A stretch of DNA of 64,000 bases from Akebia trifoliata (Eukaryota > Streptophyta > Magnoliopsida > Ranunculales > Lardizabalaceae). The stretch covers positions 12,793,092 to 12,857,091 of the forward strand of contig CM030711.1 in assembly GCA_017979445.1 (NCBI GenBank), written 5' to 3'. The notes beneath the pieces were generated by a model, which was not told the DNA's origin, ran no database searches, and was given only the letters and a program-made list of their open reading frames with translations. The translations under genes were made by a program, and so were the position numbers. This document shows, in pieces, positions 1 to 11,753 of the stretch. The stretch's first letter is position 1, and every line of letters starts with the position of its first letter.

Positions 1-2344
1 AAAGACGGTGGATTAGTAAAAACTAAGTGGAAGGAGATTGAATTGGTTGTTGATGGGATCGGTCACTAGTGACAAAAATAGGACCTTTGATATTAAGATA
101 CTAATGAGAAGGTTTTGTTCATAACTATAAGAATTGGATCAGATCTGGATCATCATTCACTTAATTGATTGATTGGATCAAATTTGGGTCTTTATCCGAT
201 CTAAATATTTGGAACAAGAAAATAATTAAATGCGTATATGATATTAGGTTTGATCAAATATCCATACAATCCGATAATTTATTCGATCAGCCACTTATAA
301 GATGATATTCTTACCAAATTGGATCTCAATAGCTTGGTCCAGATCTAGGTTATCGTATCTTATATAGTTGGATGGATTTCAGTTCTAATCCCATTTTATG
401 ATAAGATGAAAATTGGTGGGAGACAAAGGAAGAAAAAGTAAGAGAGATAGAGATATAAACTATCATTACATAAATAATTTTCACTTAAAATTATCAAATG
501 AATGATTATTCATGCTTTTGCTGAATATATATTTTGAAAAATCTTATTAGCAGATTAATTTTTAGCACCATAATTACTATGAATCATCAATTATGATAAT
601 TTTATCAATAGGACCCACGGGAATTGTAGAAAGATTGAGAAGTGATTGGTGGATATCTAAAAGAATTGGACAAAATCATTAATTAATAATTTATTCTGTT
701 AATATTTGATAATAAAATTTGTGGAGACCATTTTTATCCCCACTTGAGATTGAGACACTTATCTGAAACAAGATATCTTGCCGATAAGAACTGAGTTAGA
801 CTTGTAAGAAATCTATAAAATCATCATAAATCATAATGGATCTCTAATCATACCGAGCTCATTGATAAGAGGAAGTACCAGATCCTACAACCCCACTAAG
901 TGAAAACTGAAAATTTTGACGAGAAAATTCAACAGGGCATGGCTGTTGAAATTTTTTATGTTCCCCAATTCGATGACTTAGAGCAATCAAATTTCTTCCA
1001 TCTTTCATTAATTTGATGTTTATGCACTATATCATAATGACCAAAGAGGGATCCTGATTTTGTGGAAAAAATGAAGCAGTCATTTTCAGCAACAAATTCC
1101 ATCAGTCGCTACATAAAAAATGACTTGGCTTTTATTGTAGTTTAATGTCTTTTTTAAACTGCAAATCACGACCATCCTTCGTTGATGCCATTTGCATCCC
1201 AATCAGTCGCTTATGCCTTCTCTCTCCCATTCAACTCAATCTCTTGCCATTTTTGTCTCCGTTATTAAAGTATCCTTACATTGGTGTAAGATACTTTATC
1301 CATTAATTTTGCGTTTGTCTCACAAAAAAAATTTATTTAACGAATCCAATATGAGAATTGCGTAACTTAAAAATCTTGTAAAACTAGGAAAAGGGAATCC
1401 CACAAAAAAACTAGGATTCCCCTTTCCCTCGTCTCTCTCTTCTCACATCTCTCAAATTATAACAAAAATCCTATTATAACTAAAAAGATAACCATTTTTC
1501 TTACAACCTTAGTAAGATCTCAAATCTTACTAAAGGTCATTAGACCCACATGGATTACTACATTAGCGAATCAACACTAGAAGATTTCATGGAAAACTCT
1601 GATTTAAAATCATATTTATGAAAAAAAAAAAAGACTATTTTGAGCTTCATCCTAGGTTTTGAAAATGGATGGCTACCAAACTTTCAAATCCAAAAGGTAA
1701 AATTCAATGGTGTACGTACAGTAATTTCTTTTTTTCAAAGTTCTTAAAAAAATTTTCCTCTACATCCCTATGCCATTGGATCATGTCTTTGAATGTTAAA
1801 ATGTGAGCTTACGTTATGATCTAAAATCTTACAGTCTGACTTGGCTAAAAAAGATAGGGGAAATTATAATTAAAAAAAACCTAACTAAACAATTATTTAT
1901 AAAAAAAGTACTAATTTTTTTATAAATAATTATTTAATTAAAATTTTTTTATAAACTGTTCAGAAAGATAATCTATTATAATTAAAGTAATTAATCAACA
2001 TTTTATTGGGTTTCTTGTTATTTAGGCTCCTTAAATATGAAATGTAAAAAAATAAAATACTAATAACAAGGATAAAATTGATTTACAAAACAAAAAACTT
2101 TGATTAAGAAAATAATGAAAATCCTGTAACAATTTTAAACTTTTTTTAAGGGACGTTGATTAGAGTAAAAAATGGACAAAAAAATTATTTGATAAGATTT
2201 TACTTACTGATATATATTTTGCAGTTAAAAATTTATATAAAATACATCTTTAAATAATTTATTGCATTAGAATGAACTTTCACTGATATCCAACAAACAA
2301 CAAATAGACTAATCCCATGTCAGGCTTAATGCCGGACAAACAAA
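1..2344. other. AT-rich intergenic DNA
   Basis: No coding region could be supported on either strand. The stretch is AT-rich with many A and T runs. The only structured signal is a CACTA-like terminus at 893 (CACTAAGTGAAAAC), which resembles the terminus at 56144. No matching opposite end was found, so no element is drawn. Confidence 0.6.
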
Positions 2345-2376
2345 ACACACACACACACACACACGCACACACACAC
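2345..2376. repeat. (CA)n microsatellite
   Basis: An almost perfect AC dinucleotide run of about 32 bp, interrupted once by a G. It is directly visible. Confidence 0.95.
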
Positions 2377-4771
2377 TCAATCGGATTTCATCCAAGTTTG
2401 CATCTTCCCTTGTAATAATCTAGGGTTTCAATCTCTTCGATCAGATGCAATCGGATTTCAAAATTATTGATCTAGGGTTTCGAACTCTCACTCAAAACAC
2501 TAGATCTTCTTCAAGGTTAGATTCTTTGATAATTTCAGTTCATTGTCACATTATATTCAACTCGATCTCTCATATGGATATTCTGTTCCACTCTCTTTCT
2601 CTCAGACTCAAATCAGATTTTACCTATCTTGGGTTTTGATCTCTCTTAGACGCAATTGTATTTCAAGTCTCCAGGGTTTTAATCTCTCTCAAATTCTCTT
2701 TCAGACAAACTCGGCTTTAAACTCTCTAGGTTTTTTATCCCTCTCGGATTTGAGTTTTGAGAACAGTTCAATTGAATATGAAAACAATGGAGAAGATTTT
2801 TTGCTTGGATTTAAGTCAACAAATCATTTAAAATTTCATTTGAAATTTGTGAAGTTTTTTACTAGATTGTGTAAGGTTTGGAGTTATAGTGAAGAAGAGG
2901 ACTGGAAATTTTCTCACTATCTCTCAGGTACAATCAGATTTCTTTGTTTGTTTATTTAGAATTTTACATTTTTTCATAATAAACAAGGTAGGGAAGAATT
3001 TAACCTAGATTTGAGTGATGAATTTTAGTAAATTGTGTCCTAAGAAGATTGGAGTTACTATGTTTTCCTCTCAAATGTTTTGAGGTTTTGGCAGAGCTTG
3101 ATTTACAACCCTAGATTTCTGTTTCCTATGCTTAGGGAATGAGTTTGGTTTAAACTCAACATCATCTTCATCATCTAGAGATAAATGATTAATGCTTACG
3201 TGCCATTTATTAATGATCATACTCATTTGATAAAATAGATCACAATAGTATTTACCAAACGTGCATTGTTAAGTCTCTTTTGGGAAACATCCCAATGGAT
3301 CGGTTCCAAGAGAAATTGGTGACATTGCTATTCTAGAGCGACTGTAAGATCCAACATTTGAATATCTTATTAAATTTGGAAATTAATAACATATTGATAG
3401 ATTTTATTGATCCAAGTTGGATTTTGCAGGATCTTGGAAGATAATAGGTTTGAAGGACCCCTTCTGCAAGAACTTTGAAAATGGGCTGGATGAGGAGATT
3501 GTAAGATTTTCTATTCTCAATTTCTCTTCTTGATTAATTCCTAACTGGAGCGACTTGTATGCCCATCTGTGGTTTCTTAAAAACCGCTATTTAGTTATTT
3601 CTTTAACTCTCTTATTAGATTCAGAATTTTCAGAAATTTAGAATTTTGAAAAAAAAAACTTGAATGTTAGGAGTTGGATATGATACAACAGTATTACACC
3701 ACTATTCGAAGATGGTCTTGGCTGCAGATATCCTTTACATGTGAGGGTTGATTGGTTGTTATTCTAGGATCAATAGCTAATGGTGACCTTTTGAAGGTGG
3801 GTGTTTATGCCAATGGGTTGTGCCTCATTTTTGTTTAATCTTTTGGTGATCTGTATGGGTGTACTCTGTGTAGTTTCACAAAGCAGGAGAACATACAAAA
3901 GGGGATTCGTGTACAGGAGTGGGGAGGTGATTTGGGGACCAGTTTTAATTGAATTAATTTAGGCATGGGAGCTGAATTATGGAGCAAGAGAGGGGACACA
4001 AATGACATCTAGGATAGATGATTTCTACAACTAAGTTTCCTAAGACATACACAAAGCGCTCACACCTTTCCATGTCTTTGGAGCTATTATGTTGGTAAAT
4101 CTATTGAAAACATGGCTCACCAACTCATTCGTCCAGTTTTGATTAGATAGATCAAACTTTTTATTTATATATTTTTTTATTATTAAATGTTTAATTTGAC
4201 TTTTTTTTTCTTTTGATTTCTAGAGATCAGATATTTGACTTCTACTGTTTTGACACGTAGTTGGTTATTTGGTGGAGGGTCAGTGTTAATCTTGTGCAAG
4301 TAATTGGTGATTTAATATTAATCTAAAGTAAAGAGTACTAGTTCAATACATGTAGAAATGTATTGGGTGAATATGTAACTCTGTCTCTTGATTTCCGTCT
4401 CTAATGAAATGTGGGGTTTGTTGTAATTGGTCTCCCTTTCCATGTTCGTTTTGGATTGTTCCTAATCCTATTAAAGTCGATTTAATAATAATATGTATAT
4501 AAGGTGTTTTACCAAATCATGCGCAAAAGGTTGGCTAGTTACTTGATCAATGTGTTTTCAAAGTAGTTTTCAGACCGAAAGATATTTTAGTACGCTTTTT
4601 TCTTGAAATTGTAGAGAACAAAAAGGCATGGTTCTTCCATTTCAACCTCTTTCCATGTCTTTCAGCAATATCAATTATTATGTTGCCTGTGGTACGGCGC
4701 AACTTTTGCCCTTTGTATGCCATTTCTTTTCAGTTCTTTTTTGCTTTCTCTCTTATACATTATTGCTACAG
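2377..4771. other. Intergenic DNA with loose degenerate repeats
   Basis: At 2378-2760 the phrase 'caatcggatttca' and the phrase 'agggtttcaatctctc' recur several times in altered form, like a decayed tandem repeat. Open frames here (such as 2445-2639 and 2543-2959) resemble no protein family I know and are built from this repeated phrase. The rest is AT-rich with nothing recognisable. Confidence 0.4.
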
Positions 4772-4975
4772 GAACTGAAGCAATAGGGCATAGTAGAAGA
4801 GAGATTGCAACTGTTGGTGAATGTTACTGGAGCATTTAGGCCAGGAGTGCTCACAGCTTTTGTTGGAGTTAGTGGTGCTGATAAAACTACCCTCATGGAT
4901 GTTTTACCCAGTAGAAAAACTTGTGGACTTATTGAAGGGAGCATAAATATCTCTGGTTATCCAAAAAACCAAGAG
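4772..4975 (+). pseudogene. PDR-type ABC transporter exon fragment (second nucleotide-binding domain)
   Basis: The translated segment matches the start of the second nucleotide-binding domain of plant full-size ABCG (PDR) transporters, plasma-membrane pumps that use ATP to export hydrophobic compounds. Visible motifs are [20 protein letters not shown], then the Walker A region GVSGADKTT, then TLMDVL and RKT, then [15 protein letters not shown]. Family proteins normally have GVSGAGKTT, so the second Walker A glycine is aspartate here. An intact AG acceptor (4770-4771) precedes the fragment. The fifth codon (4784-4786) is TAG where the family has a sense codon. Homology stops abruptly at about 4975, before the Q-loop. 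About 70 codons of a family with roughly 1,400 residues remain. A TPI exon lies 420 bp downstream. This is a broken fragment, not a functional gene. Confidence 0.88.
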
Positions 4976-5101
4976 ATAAGACATGCCTTATTTTTCATAT
5001 TTTTAACTTCCATAGACTTACCTTTTTTTCCCTACCGATTTCTGGAAAAGGATTTGAGTCTTTGGAATACCTTTAAGTTAATAATTTCAGAAAATCAAAT
5101 T

Positions 5102-5137
5102 TTAATGCCTTGTAAAAAATTTCTTACAAGGCATTAA
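5102..5137. repeat. Perfect 14-bp inverted repeat (hairpin)
   Basis: The arms TTAATGCCTTGTAA (5102-5115) and its exact reverse complement (5124-5137) are separated by 8 bp. It lies between the PDR and TPI fragments. It could be a fold-back scar at a rearrangement junction, but its function is unknown. Confidence 0.85.
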
Positions 5138-5303
5138 TGATTTTTGGGAAGAATAGGAATGAATATTGGAATATATTAACCAAGTAACTAAGTAGAAGTT
5201 ATCCTACATGTTTAGTCCTTTTGGAAGCTATTATGTTTGTCATAATTCTCTAATTTTATATAATACTCAATACATTTGAGGAGCTGTTAGAATAAGATAC
5301 TAA

Positions 5304-5576
<273 letters not shown>

Positions 5577-5639
5577 TAGAGGAGAGGACACAGATGGCAC
5601 CATTTGATGCCCATGGCATCTGTGTGGACATCCAAACAT

Positions 5640-6450
5640 CCAGTGATTTGTATGTGTTCTTTTTCATTTGATTTGTTTTGTTTTTTGATGATTGACTTGT
5701 TGAATCCTTTGATGGGGTCTTTCCCTCTTATTCAATTTCTAGAATACCTGTAGAACAGAACATGTCTTTTCTTTTCGCAAGAAGTAGTCTTACGACCTTT
5801 TCTAATTCTGTTTCAAACGATTATTTTTTGAGATAGATCTGATCTTTTGGTTTCTTCAAACTTGTTGACTCTTTCAGAGTCTATCCTAGTTTGTTTGGGT
5901 TTCTTATTCAAACCCTATCCCCCTTTATCTTTTATAAATAGGAAAGACCTCTCAGAGTTTATTTTATCAAGTAAAAGAAAAGTAAAATATATTTGGATTT
6001 GAGAGAAAACTTCTAAGTTTTCCATATCTTCTTTCTTCTTCTCTGATCGTTCTCTTAGTAATATTAGGGAAAGAGAGAAAGTTACTCTATTTGTTATTCT
6101 CCAATAAGATTTCTTGTTGTGAAGTCTTAGAACGGCTTGGGTGGAAGTCCCTAACATAATATTTGTGGCGGTGTGCTTGTTTTTCTGTGTAAACGGTTGT
6201 AATCCAAAAGTATTGAATAAAAATACATCAGCTCAAGATTTTGAGCGTTTTGAAAGTGGAGTGGGGACCGAGGTCACCAAACCACTATAAATCTATGCCT
6301 CTTGTGTGGTTTGAATTTCTCTAAACTCTACTACTACATGTTATTTCTGCAAATCTGATTATTTTTATTTTGCTATTGTTTGATTAAAATTATAAAATAG
6401 ACTTGATTTTGCAGAATAGCCATTCATCTCCCCCCCCTCCCCTCCCCCAA
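5640..6450 (+). mobile_element. Possible solo Copia-type LTR, borders unresolved
   Basis: The region holds a TATA box (tttataaatagg near 5932-5943), a pyrimidine-rich leader, and a 3' part at about 6255-6310 (GGGGACCGAGGTCACCAAAC, then CTCTTGTGTGG) that resembles the end of Copia LTRs. A C-rich run follows (6428-6450), as is often seen just inside such elements. I could not find a clear TG/CA pair or a target-site duplication, so this is a family-style impression only. Confidence 0.3.
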
Positions 6451-6570
6451 AGTGTTTTTAATAGTAATTTCACTATTTAACTAAAATCGGAAATGAAAAT
6501 CCAAGTTTTGGATCTCTTTTTATTGGATTAGATTAGAATTGGGTCTCTTGGAACTGATCCAATTGAGAAT

Positions 6571-6609
6571 AAAAAAAATAAATAAATAAATAAATAAAAA
6601 AATAAAAAA
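6571..6609. repeat. (AAAT)n low-complexity tract
   Basis: An A-rich run with repeated AAAT units, directly visible. Confidence 0.9.
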
Positions 6610-7240
6610 ACGAACATTGGAACCATTTCTAATCGGGCCTAAGTGTGTGGGATTTTTGAAGTTTGTTTTTGGTAGGGATCTCATGCTGTTTGACATTGTG
6701 TAATTGGAATCGTTCTCATGTTTTATGAATGGTGAAGGTGGAATTATAAGATTCTCCCTACCTACTTTCCAATTTTTCTTTGATTCTGAGTAGCCTTACT
6801 AGGTTAGTAAGGATTTTTACCCTTAAGAAAGGTCTTTGGGTTCACCTTGTGACATCAAAAACCATGATCCAATGTTTTAGGGTTGTAGAGGACAAAATTC
6901 TATGAATTTTGGAAAAAAAAAAAAAAAAAAATTCAAAATAAGTTATTATTCACCGTTGAATTTTAATTTTAAAATTTTAAGTTAGGTGGAAGTTCGGTAG
7001 CCGTCCATTTTTTAAAACCTTGGAACAAGCCCAAAAGAAATTGATTTTTGAAAGAAAAAAAAAATTGGATATGAGTTCTCACTACAAGAAATATGATTTA
7101 TTGCGACAACTTTTAGTCACTATCAAATTTTGACCGTCGCTATAGAGTCGTTTAAGACGAAATCGGATCTCACTCTCTCTGCCTCTTCGTCTCAACCTCG
7201 ATCTCTCTATCTCGTACTCATCTCAAACTTGATCTCTCTG

Positions 7241-7275
7241 TCTCTCATTTCAAGCTCGAAAACGAATTTGATGAT
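7241..7275 (+). repeat. Left arm of a perfect 35-bp inverted repeat
   Basis: These 35 bases are the exact reverse complement of 7979-8013. The left arm lies in what looks like the 5' leader of the captured BI-1 exon 1. The right arm lies just before the reductase start codon. Confidence 0.95.
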
Positions 7276-7405
7276 GAACCATTGATTCTCTCGATCTCAT
7301 CATCTTTATATTTTCAACGATTGTTCTTTGCAAATTTGCTCACAAAATTTATTCTTCTTGGCTATTAATCTCATCTACTGTTCTTTCTCATTGATAATCA
7401 AAGAA

Positions 7406-7522
7406 ATGGATTCGTTTTCTTCATTCTTTCAGTCTCAATCGTCTTCTCGTAGCAGATGGAGTTACAATTCCCTGAAAAATTTCCGCCAGATTTCACCCGT
7501 TGTTCAGAATCATCTGAAGCAG
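7406..7522 (+). pseudogene. Bax inhibitor-1 exon 1 fragment, captured
   Basis: The ATG at 7406 opens 39 codons beginning MDSFSSFFQSQ and including WSYNSLKNFRQISPVVQNHL. This is the N-terminus of plant BI-1, an ER-membrane suppressor of programmed cell death. The exon ends in AAGCAG followed by a GTAATC donor. No in-frame stop is present. The leader upstream (from about 7165) is pyrimidine-rich, as in a 5' UTR, so the gene's 5' end seems to have been copied with it. The expected exon 2 (first membrane helices) is absent, and exon 3 follows at 7764. It lies 326 bp inside the left CACTA terminus. It could be transcribed from a captured promoter, but it cannot encode a full BI-1 of about 250 residues. 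Confidence 0.92.
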
Positions 7523-7763
7523 GTAATCCCCTCATTTTCAGCCATTTTTTTTTTAAAGATTGTGCTGCAGATTTAACTTTTTATTTCAGATCCATTTCGG
7601 CCCGTATGTTATGGTTTCATGTGTTAGATTTATTTGATTTACTGGAATTTCGTTTAAGGTTAGGGCTTGATATTTGTTGAAATCTTTCTTTCGATTAATT
7701 TGTATATTTTTTTAGTGTTATGAGCTTAATTTTTTAATTTGTTTTACCTTTCTTGATGTACAG

Positions 7764-7855
7764 AAGAAAAGAGTCGCTCTTCTGATGGCGGCAGCACTAT
7801 TTGAAGGGGCTTCCGTTGGTCCTTTGGTTGATTTGGCTATTGAGATTGATTCAAG
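7764..7855 (+). pseudogene. Bax inhibitor-1 exon 3 fragment, captured
   Basis: The 92 bp encode KKRVALLMAAALFEGASVGP then LVDLAIEID, an internal transmembrane part of plant BI-1. The exon is bordered by a CAG acceptor (7761-7763) and a GT donor (7856-7857) with its frame open. Exon 2, which should lie between this and the exon at 7406, is missing, and the intervening 241 bp are intron-like. In the donor gene proline usually follows the last aspartate, but the sequence here reads TCAAG before the donor. The family assignment is clear. The product would be a membrane-segment remnant only. Confidence 0.9.
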
Positions 7856-7978
7856 GTATCTTGAGTCCCTTTGTTTGTTTGTGGGATTGATCTGATTGCA
7901 TAACTAGAGTTATAAGTGTACTTATAAAATATAGGAAAACATACCTTTTCTATCGATTCAACTGAAAAATTATAAAAA

Positions 7979-8013
7979 ATCATCAAATTCGTTTTCGAGC
8001 TTGAAATGAGAGA
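7979..8013 (-). repeat. Right arm of the perfect 35-bp inverted repeat
   Basis: This is the reverse complement of 7241-7275 without a mismatch. It runs directly into an (AG)n tract (8008-8026) and then the ATG at 8027. Either the BI-1 leader was copied backwards during assembly of the element, or the reductase gene leader shares this stretch by chance, which is very unlikely at 35 bp. Confidence 0.95.
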
Positions 8014-8026
8014 GAGAGAGAGAGAG

Positions 8027-8356
8027 ATGATGCCTTTGTTACTTAAATTTGTGTATCCACCACCACCATATCTCTTCATGACAGCCATGTCTATAATCAG
8101 TTTTGCTTCATTAGCGACCACTGGTTTATCAGAGATAAGAGGCAAACACCTTTAGTACTCCAAGTTCTGGAACACTAATTCTAAGAAAAAAGTAGACAAA
8201 GAGATGAAGATCTCTAGTAGAATCGGCATGCTTATTTTGTACACTCCTGCCTTTATAGCTGGTGCTGCCTCTTTTGGGATTTTCCCCAACGATGGGTTCA
8301 GATTTATGTTGCTCAATTCAGCTCTTACCTTCCATTTCCTTAAGAGGATCCTTGAG
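8027..8356 (+). pseudogene. First exon of a 3-oxo-5-alpha-steroid 4-dehydrogenase-like gene, broken by TAG
   Basis: From ATG 8027 or 8030 the frame reads MPLLLKFVYPPPPYLFMTAM, then FASLATTGLSEIRGKHL, a TAG stop at 8153-8155, then YSKFWN, then SSRIGMLILYTPAFIAGAAS and a segment ending FHFLKRILE. This matches the N-terminal exon of the plant steroid 5-alpha-reductase family (membrane enzymes of the DET2/polyprenol-reductase type). Relatives I recall have glutamine before YSKFWN, so the stop is a probable CAG to TAG change. A GT donor follows at 8357. The C-terminal catalytic domain is absent. It lies 172 bp after BI-1 exon 3 inside the CACTA-like element. Confidence 0.85.
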
Positions 8357-9131
8357 GTATCAACTCTCCTTCTTCTTCTCCTCTTTGTTAAAATAAGAAT
8401 AAGAATTTTTTTATATAGTTATTATTAATTCAATATTATTTCTCTAGTTTTCTACAATTTAAATGTTCTAGATCAAGTTTTACATGTAATTCATTTGAGG
8501 TAGCTAGACACTATAAAATATGTAACATTTGGTATTATTAGAGTTTAGATTGAGCTTTTGAAACATGGGCTTAAAACCCTGTTTACCTTTTTTTTTTCTA
8601 AGAAAACAAGATATTTTATAATAATAATAATAAAATAAAGAAGATAAATGAGGGGGCATACTAGACATAGTAGTTTGTCTTGGGGCGTTTGGTTCGGATT
8701 CTAGTTTCGCAACACCCTTCCAGAATCATTGAAATCAAAGGGTCCAAATCGAAATAGACCATGCGTGAATTTTATGCTAAGTCATATTTCCTATAGTTTT
8801 CCCAATTCATTGCGACCATGGAATGCATATCCCGGTGTATATGATTTGATGATATTTGAACCACTGTTCTGTCCGAAATTGATTAAAGCTCTTATATTGC
8901 TCATTCGTGAATGCTCAACTGATTGGATCCTTGCCATCAAAGCATTGAAAATCATTTAGTATATTTTTAGTTGGACTATCTTATCTTCATGCTCGACATT
9001 ATTTATGGTATGATCTACTTCCTGATCAAATTTGATATCCTCATCCGATTCTCCTTTTTACATTAAACTTTTTGATTGAGTGTTTCCATCAATGTATAAG
9101 TAGGGAAAGTCAATGATTTCGTATCCATGTT
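8357..9131. other. Intron-like AT-rich DNA inside the CACTA-like element
   Basis: AT-rich sequence with T runs follows the reductase donor. No coding segment of a known family was recognised. An open frame at 8729-8959 has no familiar motif. Confidence 0.4.
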
Positions 9132-9270
9132 ATGGTAGTTGGAGTGGATATGGGAGCTGATCTCCTTGCAGCTGTTTCCGGTGGGTACTTTTACACGTTT
9201 GATCTGCTTGGCAAAGCTCTTGCTGCACCTTCTAGTTATGCCCCCACTGCCAAAATGTTCTCTTTAACAG
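9132..9270 (+). pseudogene. Exon-like segment of an unrecognised gene
   Basis: The frame encodes VVGVDMGADLLAAVSGGYFY, then TFDLLGKALAAPSSYAPTAK, then MFSLTG, followed at once by a GT donor (9271-9272). The amino-acid composition (Gly/Ala rich, ordered hydrophobic runs) and the donor suggest a real exon rather than random ORF noise, in contrast with the AT-rich surroundings. I do not recognise the family. The 5' border is uncertain, and the ATG at 9132 may simply be internal. It is in the same orientation as the other captured pieces. Confidence 0.45.
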
Positions 9271-10182
9271 GTATTCCATTTAATTGGTTCATTACTCACC
9301 AGTTCTTGCTTACATCTACTAATAAAATCTACTTGTTTGAAGGAATGTATTGAGGAACTACAACTCCTTAAGCTGATAAAGTGTCAACTTGATGGCACTA
9401 AATTTCAAGATTTTGTAACATGACAGTTCGTCTTTCCGTGTTGGTCTTATAACTTGGTTGGATGCCTAATTATTAACTTCAAAGTTGAAATTGAAGATAA
9501 TATTGCTGTGTACAGACGTGCAATGACATATGCTGATCAGTTTAATGATTGAGACTAATTGACTGTCAATGTATAACAGATTATATCAAAGGGGGTATGG
9601 CATGAATGACAGATGTTTGACCATATATTATTAAGTGTTGAAAAGAAATGTTTTTTTTCTTGTCCTGTTTTTGATAAATAGAGGAATTTATGAAAGACAA
9701 AAAGGGAAGGACGAGAAGACCAACCTAGGAAAGGAAAAACACAGATCTACAACTCAGAAATATTGCAATCTCTATCCCACCAGACTAGGAAGTCCTCAAA
9801 GAAAACCCTCAAATATGTTTTCTTGTTTTTACCTGTGATCTTTATTGGAGCAGGTTGTTGCTTTCCTAAGAAAAATACCATCTTTTCCTCAATGGATTAA
9901 TGAAGGCTTTTAAATCTCATTTTTTGGGATAGGTATAAGGTTAGTGGTTAGATTTAAATCTCAATTTGGCTGTGAATCTTTTGCCACATTGCTTAGATTT
10001 ACTTAGAAATTCAATACGTATGTGATATATTGGATTATATTTTTTTAGTTTTTCCTCTTTGAATTGACAGAGGAGTCCAGAGAATGGTAATATTCTAAAG
10101 TGGGAAACAAAGATTACATCGATATGAAAATTTTATTTGCTTTTGTCGATATATGCTGCATTTGGGGTGTGTGTGTGTTGAG

Positions 10183-10230
10183 GAGGTAGCAAATATCAAG
10201 CCTGATCCTGATATTGATCTCTATATGAAG
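10183..10230 (+). pseudogene. Exon-like fragment, possibly PDR-type ABC transporter
   Basis: The frame reads EVANIKPDPDIDLYMK and ends at a GT donor (10231-10232). The phrase NIKPDPDID is reminiscent of the segment after the first nucleotide-binding domain motifs of some PDR transporters, but 16 residues are too few to be sure. It may instead belong to the same unknown gene as the next two exon-like pieces. Confidence 0.4.
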
Positions 10231-10471
10231 GTGAGAAAGAACTCCTTCGTAGTTTATACATTATCATAAGACAGACAGAATTAGATCACACTCCTCTTTT
10301 GAGATGACTATGTGGTCTATCAAGTTTGATAGATGAATTTGTTGATGTTTTGTTGGAATTTGGAAAAATCGATTATGAATTTAGTAGGTTCTATTCAATC
10401 CAAGGTTTATTTAGCTTGATTCTGCAGAGTGAATTTGGTTTTCAAACGACTTTTTTTTTTTCCTATTGTAG

Positions 10472-10515
10472 TGTATGGTACGTCTTGAGGCTGGAAAACC
10501 CATGTATAGGCCATC
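10472..10515 (+). pseudogene. Exon-like fragment of unknown family
   Basis: A short segment encodes CMVRLEAGKPMYRPS between a polypyrimidine tract with an AG acceptor (10470-10471) and a GT donor (10516-10517). The splice context and non-random composition support a captured exon. The family is not recognised. Confidence 0.4.
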
Positions 10516-10680
10516 GTGAGTATTGGAAACTATTATAATGTTTTTTCACAAACCATAAGACATAAGCATAGATGTGTGAACTGGGCTTTTCAACTATGTT
10601 ATATAGTATATTTGCATCGCTATTTTTTTTTATCACTATCTTTGGATATTATGGATTCTCATATGCATTTGCTAATGCAG

Positions 10681-10739
10681 CTATTGATGACACACAACGG
10701 CTAATGCAAATGAGTGGGTTTGGATTTGATCCTTCAAAT
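10681..10739 (+). pseudogene. Exon-like fragment of unknown family
   Basis: The segment encodes IDDTQRLMQMSGFGFDPSN between an AG acceptor (10679-10680) and a GTATGT donor. Its phase does not match the exon ending at 10515, so if both come from one gene an exon is missing between them, as seen for BI-1 in this element. The family is not recognised. Confidence 0.4.
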
Positions 10740-11753
10740 GTATGTCTATTTGGTGACTTTTTCTATTCTAATTGTCCTTGTATATTTGATCTAAGAAGTA
10801 CTTATCAAAAAAAAAAATTGATCTAAGAAGTTCCTATACTATCAGTGCCAGTTATCAAAGGAGATGAATTGAGTTTCCTTCAAATCTATTTCACTTTGCA
10901 CTTGGCTTTCTAGTAACAGGACCACTTAGCACAGTTAATATTTTATGTTCTTTTACCATTAAATGGTCCTATTGTTTGTTTTAAGGCTGATTGAGACATT
11001 ATGTTAATGTCATTTACATATTATCATTAGTTATTATTGTTTGTCATGTTTTGAGATATATTACTTCCAATGCCTCAACCATGTGGAAAATTCTATATTA
11101 TTTTTATCTTTTTCACTATTATTTAAAGCTCTCTTTTATTTTTGTGTTCATTTTGCTTTTGGTTATATGCTTTTTAGGTATCCATTTGTTATATTTGATA
11201 GAATTTCAGATCTTAGTATTATTGATTTCCTGAAAATAACTCAAAATTTGGTTGATGAATGAAGTTCTTCCATTTTTCTTCTTAGGGTTTCAGAATAAAT
11301 GTGGGATTGTTTCTATCTTTTAAATTCTATTAAATGCTTGATAATTTTGTATGCTTTCTAGCTTATTTAATCTAAAGAACACCAATTTCATTCTCTGCAT
11401 GTAGTTTCAAACTTTTTTTTATGATGTTTTGTGTGGAACTGTTATGTTTTAATTTGAACTGCATCACCTTCATATATTTTCAATTGATTATATTTTGGAT
11501 GCATTTTTTAGATTATTTTCAAATTGGTTTTCACTTAAATTGCTTGAATTTTACACGCAGATTGTGTTTCTTGTTACCATCGACAGGAGAAGTTTGATTA
11601 ACGGGTGTGTTCTTGGCAGATTCTAGATAGGAGAATTGAGGTGGATTGAATTTTGAAAATCACAATGAGGAGTCAGTTTACTTATATTTGACATAATGAA
11701 ATTTCTTTGCTTTATTTCTTCTATGTATTTGAAAATTGAAGTTTAGGGGCATT

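Noticed and set aside
2445..2959. Two overlapping frames suggesting a small gene
   Set aside because: They are composed of a degenerate repeated phrase with CTCTCT tracts. No homology, no splice pattern.
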